Below, one piece after another: positions 1 to 7,539 of a stretch of 64,000 nucleotides of DNA. The stretch is taken from positions 1 through 64,000 of the forward strand of contig JAHOYZ010000001.1 in the NCBI GenBank assembly GCA_019038695.1, given 5' to 3'. The stretch's first letter is position 1; the number at the start of each line of letters is the position of its first letter. Source of the stretch: Candidatus Zixiibacteriota bacterium. Lineage in GTDB: Bacteria; Zixibacteria; MSB-5A5; GN15; FEB-12. Under the pieces are notes generated by a model. The model saw only the letters and a program-made list of their open reading frames with translations. It had not been told where the DNA came from and did no database searches. Both the position numbers and the translations under genes were made by a program.

Positions 1-155
1 TGTGACTGTCGAAATTCAATTCTCGATAAGGCATTAGGTGTCTCCTTTGTGGGTCATTGAAAACTCTAGGATACACCTTTTGTCTTTTACACACTTCTAA
101 AGATATTACCTTCTTGTACATGTGGATACGGACAAGCTGCATTCGCGATCAGCTA

Positions 156-184
156 TTGACAGATTGTTCCCTTTTTTGTATTAT
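156..184 (+). promoter_or_regulatory. Sigma-70-type promoter for the dockerin-like protein gene at 275
   Basis: A perfect -35 hexamer TTGACA (156-161) is followed after exactly 17 bases by TATTAT (179-184, one mismatch to TATAAT). Predicted transcription would start near 191, giving an 84-base leader before the ATG at 275. The first 155 bases of the window hold no recognisable gene or repeat. Confidence 0.65.
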
Positions 185-274
185 TTAGTGATAACATCGT
201 ATCTATAATATTCACTTAGCTGTGCACATTCGGTGATATCATCCGTCTGCGTACGTCCAGTGGAAGGAGTTCAC

Positions 275-1426
275 ATGTACAAGTCAGGAATTATTGCGTT
301 ACTTATGTGCCTCGTGTTGGCCTCTCCCTCATTCGGTCAATTGTGCGGAAATGCCAACGACGATACTACAGTTAATATCCTGGACTGGATTTATCAGTTT
401 GAATATCTGCGGGGCAATGCGATGGATCCGCCAATCAACCTCGAAAACGCCGATTGTGACGGCATTACAGGTGTCACAATCGGTGATGCCGCATGGTTTA
501 GTAATTTCTACTTCGGGGGTGGACCACCACTCAATTGTGATGACACAGGTTCATATCCTTATCCTCAGTCTTGGGAAGATACTGTCTTCATGCCCAGGAT
601 GCTCGGCATTCCCGAGGGAGTGACAACTGTCATCATGCCTGTGGTCACGGTGTTTATGGAAGATGTAGAAGGAGTGTACTTGCCCTTTATTCATTATGGT
701 GCCGGATCGAACTCGGTATTCGAGTGGGGTGGTGCCACTTATAGCACCGACTTTAGCGTACTCATGGCTGACGACCTGACTCCCGACACAAGCCTTCTCA
801 TGGGCATTGATCTCAATGGAACCACCCATTTCCCAGGTCGCCACGAGTACTTCAACTTGACATACTATCGTGATGGATTTGGGACCGGAGATATTGTACC
901 ACAGTTTGTCAATCGTCCGGGGTTGTGGCAGATTGCCATTGTGAAAGGTGGTAGGCTCTTTCGTCCTGTGGTCGAGTACTACGACACTCAGCTTCCCGAC
1001 ACCTTGTTTGCCTCGCCCACTTCGAAGGTTGTAGAAGCCCCTCTCGGTCAGATCCCAGCAGGTACATTCACAGTCCACTTCTCGTCAAGCGGCGACCCGA
1101 TTAATTTTGACCTTACGCCGACCGAGTCATTCATCGTCATCGACAGTCCGTTCACGGTAGGCTTTACTACCCCCACCGATATCGTGTTTGTCGTGTATGC
1201 CGACACTTTGCCTGCCGGAACATACCAGGGATATGTGGATATTGTCGATGTTACCCCAGGGACCGTTCTTGATGCGGACCAGATCGCGATAACGTTGGTT
1301 CTCACCGAGGGCGTGACATATCCACCGGGTGACCTCAATTGCGACGGAGAGGTGAACATCACAGACATTACTGTGCTGGTAGCCTATATGTTCCTCGGAG
1401 GTGCTCCCCTACAGGACTGCCAGTGA
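275..1426 (+). CDS. Secreted dockerin-like repeat protein
   Basis: Exported protein of 383 residues. I start it at the ATG at 275 because AAGGAG (264-269) lies five bases upstream; the frame is open further upstream without a ribosome site. Residues 1-22 form a signal peptide (hydrophobic IIALLMCLVL, then ASPSFGQ). A pair of dockerin/EF-hand-like repeats follows at once (NANDDTTVNILDW and NADCDGITGVTIGDAAW, each closing with a GG turn). A beta-rich middle of about 240 residues has no family I recognise. The C-terminus carries another repeat, GDLNCDGEVNITDITVLVA, ending MFLGGAP. In this family the Asp/Asn-rich loops bind calcium. Having repeats at both ends is unusual for a classical dockerin. 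The cell-surface role is inferred. Confidence 0.85.
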   Translation: MYKSGIIALLMCLVLASPSFGQLCGNANDDTTVNILDWIYQFEYLRGNAMDPPINLENADCDGITGVTIGDAAWFSNFYFGGGPPLNCDDTGSYPYPQSWEDTVFMPRMLGIPEGVTTVIMPVVTVFMEDVEGVYLPFIHYGAGSNSVFEWGGATYSTDFSVLMADDLTPDTSLLMGIDLNGTTHFPGRHEYFNLTYYRDGFGTGDIVPQFVNRPGLWQIAIVKGGRLFRPVVEYYDTQLPDTLFASPTSKVVEAPLGQIPAGTFTVHFSSSGDPINFDLTPTESFIVIDSPFTVGFTTPTDIVFVVYADTLPAGTYQGYVDIVDVTPGTVLDADQIAITLVLTEGVTYPPGDLNCDGEVNITDITVLVAYMFLGGAPLQDCQ

Positions 1427-1453
1427 GGCATTGTGGCCTGACTGGCTGGTTTT
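1420..1453 (+). terminator. Possible terminator overlapping the stop codon
   Basis: CCAGTGAGGC (1420-1429) can pair with GCCTGACTGG (1436-1445) with one mismatch, and is followed by CTGGTTTT. The stop codon of the preceding gene lies inside the stem. The U-tract is short, so this is tentative. Confidence 0.35.
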
Positions 1454-1527
1454 CGGGGCACAATTGAGGTGATTGTAATTCGTAAGTTTATGTTGCGAAA
1501 AAGAATATAGTTTCCGACATATCCAAT

Positions 1528-1878
1528 ATGGATACAGCCAGCTACAAGTATTTCAAGTACGAGATCACGCTCGGCGCCACTATGGAAATGCCGCAGCCAA
1601 AAATTGATTGGTATCCGTACAATCAGCATTCCATCCAGCAATTCCTGTACACTGTGTGCAAGGAGCACATCGGCGCTGTGGGCAAGAAGGATGGAAAATG
1701 GGCACCTGGTGATGAGGAGTATGCAGAACTGAAACTCGGTTCACGCGTCGACATCACACAGATTTTCGACTTCGCTGAAGAGATGGGTATCATTGTGCCT
1801 GCGGATGCGACCGGGGATTTCATTCCCTACAAACTGTCCGAACCCTACTGGACGAAGTTCGACGAGCACGCTTCCTGA
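1528..1878 (+). CDS. Hypothetical protein, 116 residues
   Basis: I do not recognise this protein. It is soluble-looking, with no signal peptide or membrane segment, rich in aromatic and acidic residues (KIDWYPYNQHSIQQFLY, later EPYWTKFDE), and has a single cysteine. Its composition looks like a real folded protein and no better frame competes for the interval. There is no convincing ribosome site before the ATG at 1528; an internal ATG at 1582 is an alternative start. It stands alone between two exported dockerin-like genes, with no evident operon partner. Confidence 0.55.
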   Translation: MDTASYKYFKYEITLGATMEMPQPKIDWYPYNQHSIQQFLYTVCKEHIGAVGKKDGKWAPGDEEYAELKLGSRVDITQIFDFAEEMGIIVPADATGDFIPYKLSEPYWTKFDEHAS

Positions 1879-2035
1879 CCGTCATCGGCGGCGTCCTCTT
1901 GTCAAACATGCCAGGGTTCGGGGCTTTTTGATCCCGTGTATACCGTCAGGTTTGGGCATCCCCAATATTATAATCTGTATACATCAGTCTTGTAGATACC
2001 GTCTTAGGTGTTCCGCCATCCAGATTGTCAATCTT

Positions 2036-2103
2036 GTAGGGCGGAACCCTCTTAGCGAATCCCCCTTCTCGAATTGTTAGGACCGCAAAGGGTCCTGACC
2101 TAC
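2036..2103. repeat. REP/BIME-like palindromic element, copy 1
   Basis: Two head-to-head units. The plus-strand unit starts GTAGGGCGGAACCC (2036-2049) and continues CTTAGCG. The minus-strand unit starts GTAGGTCAGGACC at 2103 and folds into a clean hairpin (GTTAGGACC 2076-2084 with GGTCCTGAC 2091-2099, one G-T pair). The ends are thus GTAGG...CCTAC. A decayed further copy may lie at about 1992-2017 (GTAG...CTTAGG...GTTCCGCC). It shares the motif and layout of the copies at 37929, 41672 and 61251. Confidence 0.6.
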
Positions 2104-2114
2104 TGAATCCAAAT

Positions 2115-2807
2115 TTATGGGCATAACGGTGGCGAGGGACCGCCGTTGAACAAGTAAGCAACCAGATACGTCAAATCTGCGATATCAGTCGGATTACCTC
2201 CAGGGCCGAGCAGACCATTGACATTCTCTTCATCTTCACAGTCGGGGAATCCGCATACGAATAAGAAAGCAACAAGGTACGTCAGGTCGGCAACATTGAT
2301 CAGATCCTCAGGATCGGCATCAACATTACCGCGAATACCCTTACAGCAGAGACACAGATTCTCCGGGTAACACGACGTGAAATCACCCAAGTACTCCCCG
2401 CCAATATCAGCACAGTGTTCTGAGGAACGGATTGAGCAAGAGTCTCCAAGGCAACAAGCACCAACAACCGTGTCCGGTTCACAGCAGGTAGGTACAGGCC
2501 AGATTGGAAAACAGGGTACGATACCGTGTATGAAAAAGCAGTTAAGCGCTTCGAGATCGTTACCATCAATCACGCAATCGCCGGTGAGGTCGGCCTGATA
2601 AAGAGGCTCGATAGCTGGAATCCCTTCATTCCAGTATCTGATCAACATAACCATATCACCGATTGTCGGTGCATAACCATCACCGTTGAGGTCAAAACTG
2701 GCATAGCAGGTATCAGCCTCGGTAATACCAGGGGGCTCTGCCCAAATCGTAGCGGTGCCGGAAAGCAGAAGGGTCAAGGCCAGCAGCAGTAGATATCTTT
2801 TCTTCAT
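2115..2807 (-). CDS. Secreted dockerin-like repeat protein
   Basis: Exported protein of 230 residues with a textbook signal peptide (MKKRYLLLLALTLLLSG, cut after about residue 23). Four dockerin/EF-hand-like segments make up most of the chain: DLNGDGYAPTIGDMVML and DLTGDCVIDGNDLEAL in the N-terminal half, then NVDADPEDLINVADLTYL and DIADLTYLVAYLFNGGP at the C-terminus. Between them is a cysteine-rich stretch of about 50 residues (PTCCEPDTVVGACCLGDSC), of a kind seen in secreted proteins of planctomycetes and related phyla. There is no catalytic domain, so it may be a structural or adaptor surface protein. A strong promoter lies upstream at 2871-2899. Confidence 0.85.
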   Translation of the reverse strand: MKKRYLLLLALTLLLSGTATIWAEPPGITEADTCYASFDLNGDGYAPTIGDMVMLIRYWNEGIPAIEPLYQADLTGDCVIDGNDLEALNCFFIHGIVPCFPIWPVPTCCEPDTVVGACCLGDSCSIRSSEHCADIGGEYLGDFTSCYPENLCLCCKGIRGNVDADPEDLINVADLTYLVAFLFVCGFPDCEDEENVNGLLGPGGNPTDIADLTYLVAYLFNGGPSPPLCP

Positions 2808-2870
2808 TTTACTCTACCTTGCAGAACATGGATTGTATCAACGTTGGCAGGTGCAGAGGTGTTCTATACT

Positions 2871-2899
2871 AGTATATGATATGACCGCTTGTACGTCAA
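2871..2899 (-). promoter_or_regulatory. Sigma-70-type promoter for the gene at 2115-2807
   Basis: On the minus strand TTGACG (2899-2894) and TATACT (2876-2871) are 17 bases apart. Predicted initiation falls about 55 bases before the start codon. Confidence 0.6.
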
Positions 2900-2975
2900 T
2901 CCATTTTTAGGCCGTTTCAGATGAAAACGTGTGAACGAAAGGCAGTAGGTTATTCCGGAGAGGATATTAATAAAT

Positions 2976-3006
2976 AAGCCGAGGGCGGCGTGTCCACCCT
3001 CGGCTT
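2976..3006 (-). terminator. Rho-independent terminator of the redox pair
   Basis: A 10-bp perfect stem (AAGCCGAGGG with CCCTCGGCTT) with an 11-base loop lies just after the stop codon at 3044. Read on the minus strand it is followed by TTATTTATT. Confidence 0.75.
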
Positions 3007-3043
3007 TCGTAGTCTGGTTCCTGTAGAACTCAGGCAGCTGCGC

Positions 3044-4657
3044 CTAATGCCATTCCCACTCGAGGAATGGTTTGTCGATATCGACCATCGCATTGACCAC
3101 CAACTCCACCAGGCCGCCATACAGGATATTGCACTTGTCAAATACATCATAAGAAGCAAACATGTCACGAATTGCTCCCTTACAGTTGGAACAAGGAGCG
3201 CAGACATATTTCTTCTGCTCCGGTCCGATAACATCCTGAAAGACATCCAATATCTGTCGCATCTTGGCCCGTCCCGAGAGGTTCTCCCTGAAACTGGGGA
3301 AGTTGAGGTCCTGGGTGATGGCAAACCCGCTGCCACCGCCACAGCAGTAGTTCTCAACGCCATACGGGGCCATCTCACGGAAGTTATTACACACCGCCTT
3401 CAGAACATCTCTTTGGGGTTTTACAACACCCATCAAGCGGACAAGATTGCAGGGGTCGTGCATAGTCGTCATGATGTCGTCGTTGCGCGAAGGGTCGACC
3501 TTTATGCGACCGCTTTGAATGAGTTCTCGCAGCAAAGTCATCGAACTCTCGCGCGGAATGTTGAGATCTCCAACCAGAACGCGATCGGCAATGACGGTCA
3601 ACGCCTTGTGAGCATGGCCGCATTCACCGAGAACGATCTTTTTGACACCCAGCTTTTTGGCCGCCTGGGCATGTTTCAGGGCCACCTTGGCGAACTGGAC
3701 ATCATCGTACCAGACACCGTAGTTGACACTGTCATAACCGAGCGCTTCACTCGACAGAGTCCAGCTTAGACCGGCGACCTCCATAATGATAGCAAAAGCT
3801 TCGGGGTTTTCTGGCCAGGCCAGGAACTCGCCGGCATTGTGCATCAGGAGAATATCAGCCCCTGCCACGTCCATCGGCCACTTGAATTTCATCCCGGTCC
3901 GCTCTTCAACTTCCTCTTCAAGGAACTCAATATTATCCAGGAATGGTTCGGCCGACATGCCGGTGGATGATCCCACCCGAAGTTGCTGTACCGATCCCTT
4001 CTCGTGTAGCGGTGCGACGGTAATACCCAACTCCTGACTGAATATCTTGCGAATCTCGCGCGTCACCAAAGCGTTATCGACTCCGATCGGACAGGTCTGA
4101 GCACATCGACGACAGATCGTACAGCGATAGGACAGCTCCATCAGCCGTGCGAGCATCGTCCAGGTAACGTCAATATCGTTACCCGATACTTTGGCAAAGA
4201 ACTTCCCACCCGTCTTGACATATTTCTTGTAAAGGCGGCGCAGGATATCAGAGCGGAACGTTGGCCTATAGATGTCCTCCTTACCGGACTCGTTGTAGAT
4301 AGGACAAGCCGCCGAACAAGTCTGGCATTTCGCACAGAACTCCATAGTGAGAAAAAGTATCTGCTGGAATGTCCAGTTGTTCTCGCTATCAAAGAGCTTC
4401 TTTAAACCCTTCAGGAATTTTTCTATAAGCTTGCGCTTCTCCTCTTCGGTCTCAGGACGTGGGAGCTTATATCCGGTGAAACCATCCAGGTCGCACTCAT
4501 ATTTTTTCTGCGCTTCCTCCGAGAGTTCCTTTATCTTTGGCTCCAAATCCAGTTTGTCATATGGCGGAGGTAAAGGAAGAAACCCCGACCCATCAATGTC
4601 AACCAGGCGCCCTGGTTTATGGCTGAAGTCCTTGAGAGAAACCTTCTTCTTACTCAT
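3044..4657 (-). CDS. Heterodisulfide reductase/DsrK-like iron-sulfur subunit (HdrD-type)
   Basis: Cytoplasmic-side electron-transfer subunit of 537 residues. Two 4Fe-4S sites of ferredoxin type are clear: CAKCQTCSAACP (C108, C111, C114, C118) and CTICRRCAQTCP (C179, C182, C185, C189). The C-terminal half carries CCG-type cysteine motifs (ENYCCGGGSGF, CAPCSNCKG). In HdrD/DsrK/HmeD these hold the catalytic cubane that reduces disulfides. I start at the ATG at 4657, which overlaps the previous gene by 8 bases and has GGAGG upstream. It is co-transcribed with the membrane cytochrome subunit. DsrJ, DsrO, DsrP and sulfite reductase genes are absent, so the substrate is open; a menaquinol-linked thiol/disulfide reaction is an inference. 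Confidence 0.85.
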   Translation of the reverse strand: MSKKKVSLKDFSHKPGRLVDIDGSGFLPLPPPYDKLDLEPKIKELSEEAQKKYECDLDGFTGYKLPRPETEEEKRKLIEKFLKGLKKLFDSENNWTFQQILFLTMEFCAKCQTCSAACPIYNESGKEDIYRPTFRSDILRRLYKKYVKTGGKFFAKVSGNDIDVTWTMLARLMELSYRCTICRRCAQTCPIGVDNALVTREIRKIFSQELGITVAPLHEKGSVQQLRVGSSTGMSAEPFLDNIEFLEEEVEERTGMKFKWPMDVAGADILLMHNAGEFLAWPENPEAFAIIMEVAGLSWTLSSEALGYDSVNYGVWYDDVQFAKVALKHAQAAKKLGVKKIVLGECGHAHKALTVIADRVLVGDLNIPRESSMTLLRELIQSGRIKVDPSRNDDIMTTMHDPCNLVRLMGVVKPQRDVLKAVCNNFREMAPYGVENYCCGGGSGFAITQDLNFPSFRENLSGRAKMRQILDVFQDVIGPEQKKYVCAPCSNCKGAIRDMFASYDVFDKCNILYGGLVELVVNAMVDIDKPFLEWEWH

Positions 4658-5582
4658 TCTTGAGATCCTCCTCGGTGGCAGTCGCGGCTTCAGCCCAGGT
4701 GCCGCCAGTCTTGATGTGGGGGGCGGACCAGGTAACATGGTGTTGGAGGCAGTCAGTTACGGATTTCTCAATCTCACTACCCGGCGAATTCGGCTCGTCC
4801 TCCCAGCGTACCATGTGATACGTGAAGTATTTGCCGACCATGTGAGTCATGTGGGTAAACGGGAAATAGAACATCAGCCCCACAAAGAGCCAGAGAAAGA
4901 CGGTAATTGCACCCGGTAATGGTGCGGCCGCACTGAATGTGATCAAGTCTTGAATGTAGCCGCGCAAGATAGCGTACGTCGGATCGACCGTGGCCCAGGA
5001 GACCAATCCCGCCACAACCACCGCCAAAATGAACAGCAAGTTGACGTAGTCGCTCCTTACCGAGGCGGCGTGTAGCTCATAATTGGTCAGGCGCTGAAAA
5101 AGCAAACCAATTGCACCCAACGCAGAGAGCATCAAACCGGTTGTGCCGACAAGAAACGTGGCGAAATGAACCAGGAGCGCCAGGAAGCCTGGTGACGTCG
5201 CAGAAACTTCGATACCTACTGCTCCAAGGATAGCCCCGAAAATCAGCAGGCCGGCAAACGCACACAAACTATACATACCCAGATGGAATGGAAACGAGAA
5301 ATACCACAATGATCGGTTGTTTTTAAATACCGAGTGAACGAATATTATCTCTTTGCCCATCTCTATCAATTCACTGAGCATGGAGAAATTCTTCGGTTTC
5401 TTCCACCAGTCTACTTCTTCGAAATATGACCCGCCATAATGGCCCTTGCCCTTTTCATGGGGTATGGGATACAGGTCCCAGCGAAGATGGACCGGCATCT
5501 TGGCGATTTTACGCATTTTCGCGGCCAGCGCGGTAACAAAAAAGAAGACTGATAGGTAGCTCAGAATTTGCAGTACACCCAT
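4650..5582 (-). CDS. DsrM/HmeC/NarI-like membrane cytochrome b subunit
   Basis: Integral membrane protein of 310 residues with about five hydrophobic segments. It has histidines placed as heme ligands in or beside the helices (FPFHLGMY, LLVHFATF, FTHMTHMVGKYFTYH). This fits the NarI-like fold of the nitrate reductase gamma, DsrM and HmeC families, which move electrons between the quinone pool and a bound iron-sulfur subunit. The start is the ATG at 5582, with GGAGG five bases upstream; the ATG at 5594 is less likely. A charged loop of about 60 residues separates the first helix from the rest. It forms one transcription unit with the HdrD-like gene. Confidence 0.8.
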   Translation of the reverse strand: MGVLQILSYLSVFFFVTALAAKMRKIAKMPVHLRWDLYPIPHEKGKGHYGGSYFEEVDWWKKPKNFSMLSELIEMGKEIIFVHSVFKNNRSLWYFSFPFHLGMYSLCAFAGLLIFGAILGAVGIEVSATSPGFLALLVHFATFLVGTTGLMLSALGAIGLLFQRLTNYELHAASVRSDYVNLLFILAVVVAGLVSWATVDPTYAILRGYIQDLITFSAAAPLPGAITVFLWLFVGLMFYFPFTHMTHMVGKYFTYHMVRWEDEPNSPGSEIEKSVTDCLQHHVTWSAPHIKTGGTWAEAATATEEDLKNE

Positions 5583-5950
5583 CGTTTCCTCCATATCAAG
5601 TAGACTACATTATTTCATGTTCCAACAGATACCCGGACAAAAATAACCCCATTTCGATCAAAGTGCATTTGAACAAACCAATGCAGAAAAGGGGAAAGAC
5701 AGCTCAGCGAAAGTGGCCACGTCAAGATTATTCACACTCATGTCAGCCTTAGTAGTCTTCACTTAACGCTTCCAGTATGCTTACACCAAGCCTGATCCAA
5801 GACCCATGAGGTCCCAGGCTTGAGAAAATTATCACAAACTTGGCTAATAATATCGTTTTCCTGCGAAGATTGTCAAGGAATTATCAGGGAAAGACCATTA
5901 CATAACACATTTTCATATACACGTGAAACACCCCCTTAACTAGCTTGCGA
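5583..5950. other. Intergenic region, no gene seen
   Basis: There is no convincing coding frame in these 368 bases. Near 5788-5821 lies an imperfect inverted repeat (AAGCCTG...CAGGCTT with an inner GACC...GGTC) without a U-tract. The leader and promoter of the redox pair must lie at the low end, but I cannot place them. Confidence 0.5.
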
Positions 5951-6205
5951 TCAAACCATCTTTCCGGCCAACCTGTTATAGAGCCAGGCGAATATGGCGC
6001 CACCGATGAACCCATCAACCAACCCCCATAGCAATCCGACAAGACTTCCAACGGGACTGATGTCATACCCGCGGTAAACCTGGCCGATGAGAGTCTGGTC
6101 ACAGCTTACCCCTTCAAAGAGCATGATCCACCAAGTAATACATAGCAGACCACATCCCCAGACCAGCCCACACGTCAGTGCGAATGCTTTGACATTGAGT
6201 TTCAT
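5951..6205 (-). CDS. Small two-helix membrane protein (annotated 'bacteriophage holin' type in relatives)
   Basis: 84 residues with two clear transmembrane stretches: residues about 8-30 (FALTCGLVWGCGLLCITWWIML) and 52-76, a glycine-rich helix (VGLLWGLVDGFIGGAIFAWLYN). From memory, close relatives across FCB bacteria are labelled holin-like, but nothing phage-related lies nearby, so this is probably a resident membrane protein of unknown role. It is a single-gene unit with its own promoter at 6234-6264. Confidence 0.75.
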   Translation of the reverse strand: MKLNVKAFALTCGLVWGCGLLCITWWIMLFEGVSCDQTLIGQVYRGYDISPVGSLVGLLWGLVDGFIGGAIFAWLYNRLAGKMV

Positions 6206-6233
6206 TATTTGCCTCCCGATAAGGGTTACTTTT

Positions 6234-6264
6234 ATTATAGCAAGAAGGGAATACAGGTTGTCAA
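6234..6264 (-). promoter_or_regulatory. Promoter of the small membrane protein gene
   Basis: On the minus strand TTGACA (6264-6259) and TATAAT (6239-6234) are both perfect hexamers, separated by 19 bases, slightly longer than optimal. Confidence 0.6.
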
Positions 6265-6346
6265 GGATTTAGATGAGTTGCTGGCGTTGTGGCGACAGAA
6301 GCATAGATATACACAGACCTGTAGAAGCAGGCAGTGCTGATCGGAA

Positions 6347-7312
6347 TCAACGTTGCCGGTCAGCGGCGTATGACTTGACCAACTCCTCCCCCACCTGGCG
6401 CATCGAGTCTCGTAATTCCTGTGGCTCCAACACCTCCACTTCACTTCCAAAACCAAGCAACCAGCGCTGAATCTCCTCTATCCCCCGTGTCACAACACGA
6501 TAGATAACCTTCCCTTCGTCGGTTTTCTCGACGATCTCATCCGGGTGATGTGTACTGGTAAGAACAACTCTGGCAGCGGCACCGGTAAGGCGAGCTACTA
6601 CTTCGACCGGCTCCCCACTGTAAAGCTCCCAACTGCCATCGAAATAGGTCTCAGCGTTAACATTTGTTCGCAGTTTGAATTCATCGTCGGTCACGGTCAA
6701 ATCCGTAATTCTATCAACACGAAAAGTACGGAAGTCATCGCGAAGACGACAATAAGCAACAAAGTAAAAGGCGCGCCCACGGAAAATCATGAAATATGGT
6801 TCGACAATACGGTGTGTCGTTCCGGAACTGATACCCTCATAATTCATATCAAGACAGCGGTATCGACTTATGGCCCCCTCAATGGTCTCAAAAAACGCCT
6901 CTTCCTGATCCTGAGCTACTGAAGTTGCAATTGAAACGTGAGTCGTCGGGGGCGAGAACTTCTTCTCCATGCGCACAGCCTCAGGAAGCCCGGCCTCGAC
7001 CTTGGCCGCTATCAGGTTAATCAGCTTGGAGTACTTGTCGGTCTGCTTCAAGGGACTTGATTCAAGAGCCAGACGGAGGCATTGGTATTCATCCAGATCA
7101 AAATTCAGAGGGGGAAGAAAATTACTGGAAGCCAGCTTGTATCCGTTGTCATAGTAAATTGGGACATTGGCTTCTGACAGAGCCAAGATATCGCGGTAAA
7201 TAGATCGTTCGGTTACACCGCACTCTTTGGCCAGGCTGGTGGCATTGAGATTCTTCCGGGACCGCAACAGGTTGAGGATATGCAGCAGGCGGTCATATTT
7301 TGGCATTCCCAT
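6347..7312 (-). CDS. YafY/DeoR-type transcriptional regulator with WYL domain
   Basis: 321-residue regulator. The N-terminal winged helix (residues 1-60) contains the HTH core NATSLAKECGVTERSIYRDI. The central WYL domain (about 150-235) includes YRCLDMNYEG and the sensor segment FYFVAYCRLRDDFRTFRVDRI. The WCX C-terminal extension ends the protein. WYL proteins sense nucleic acids or nucleotide ligands and often control stress or DNA-repair genes. The start at 7312 is fixed by AAGGAG seven bases upstream. The gene diverges from the lipoprotein-like gene at 7540, with 227 bases between them. The target is not evident. Confidence 0.85.
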   Translation of the reverse strand: MGMPKYDRLLHILNLLRSRKNLNATSLAKECGVTERSIYRDILALSEANVPIYYDNGYKLASSNFLPPLNFDLDEYQCLRLALESSPLKQTDKYSKLINLIAAKVEAGLPEAVRMEKKFSPPTTHVSIATSVAQDQEEAFFETIEGAISRYRCLDMNYEGISSGTTHRIVEPYFMIFRGRAFYFVAYCRLRDDFRTFRVDRITDLTVTDDEFKLRTNVNAETYFDGSWELYSGEPVEVVARLTGAAARVVLTSTHHPDEIVEKTDEGKVIYRVVTRGIEEIQRWLLGFGSEVEVLEPQELRDSMRQVGEELVKSYAADRQR

Positions 7313-7539
7313 ATCAGTTCTCCTTGGAGACAATATACTGAAATACAGCAAACAACACAATATGGGATCTACCCCTCACTCGATACACATCGACTCGTCT
7401 ATTCCTGCTTCGCGAATACCCACCACGACACATTAACCAGTACTCCCACACAAGCTTAACCCGACGACTTGAAGGCGGCACTTCCTTTGCACTCCGAGCC
7501 TGTGAGACAAAATGAAACCCAAAGCCGTGGGGGTGTATA

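Noticed and set aside
2990-3769. Long plus-strand open frame of 259 codons opposite the HdrD-like gene
   Set aside because: It is antisense to a protein with clear iron-sulfur motifs, has no ribosome site, and its translation resembles no protein.
5951-6205. Holin-type small membrane protein as evidence of a prophage
   Set aside because: No lysin, structural, integrase or attachment sequences nearby; the family label is common for chromosomal genes.
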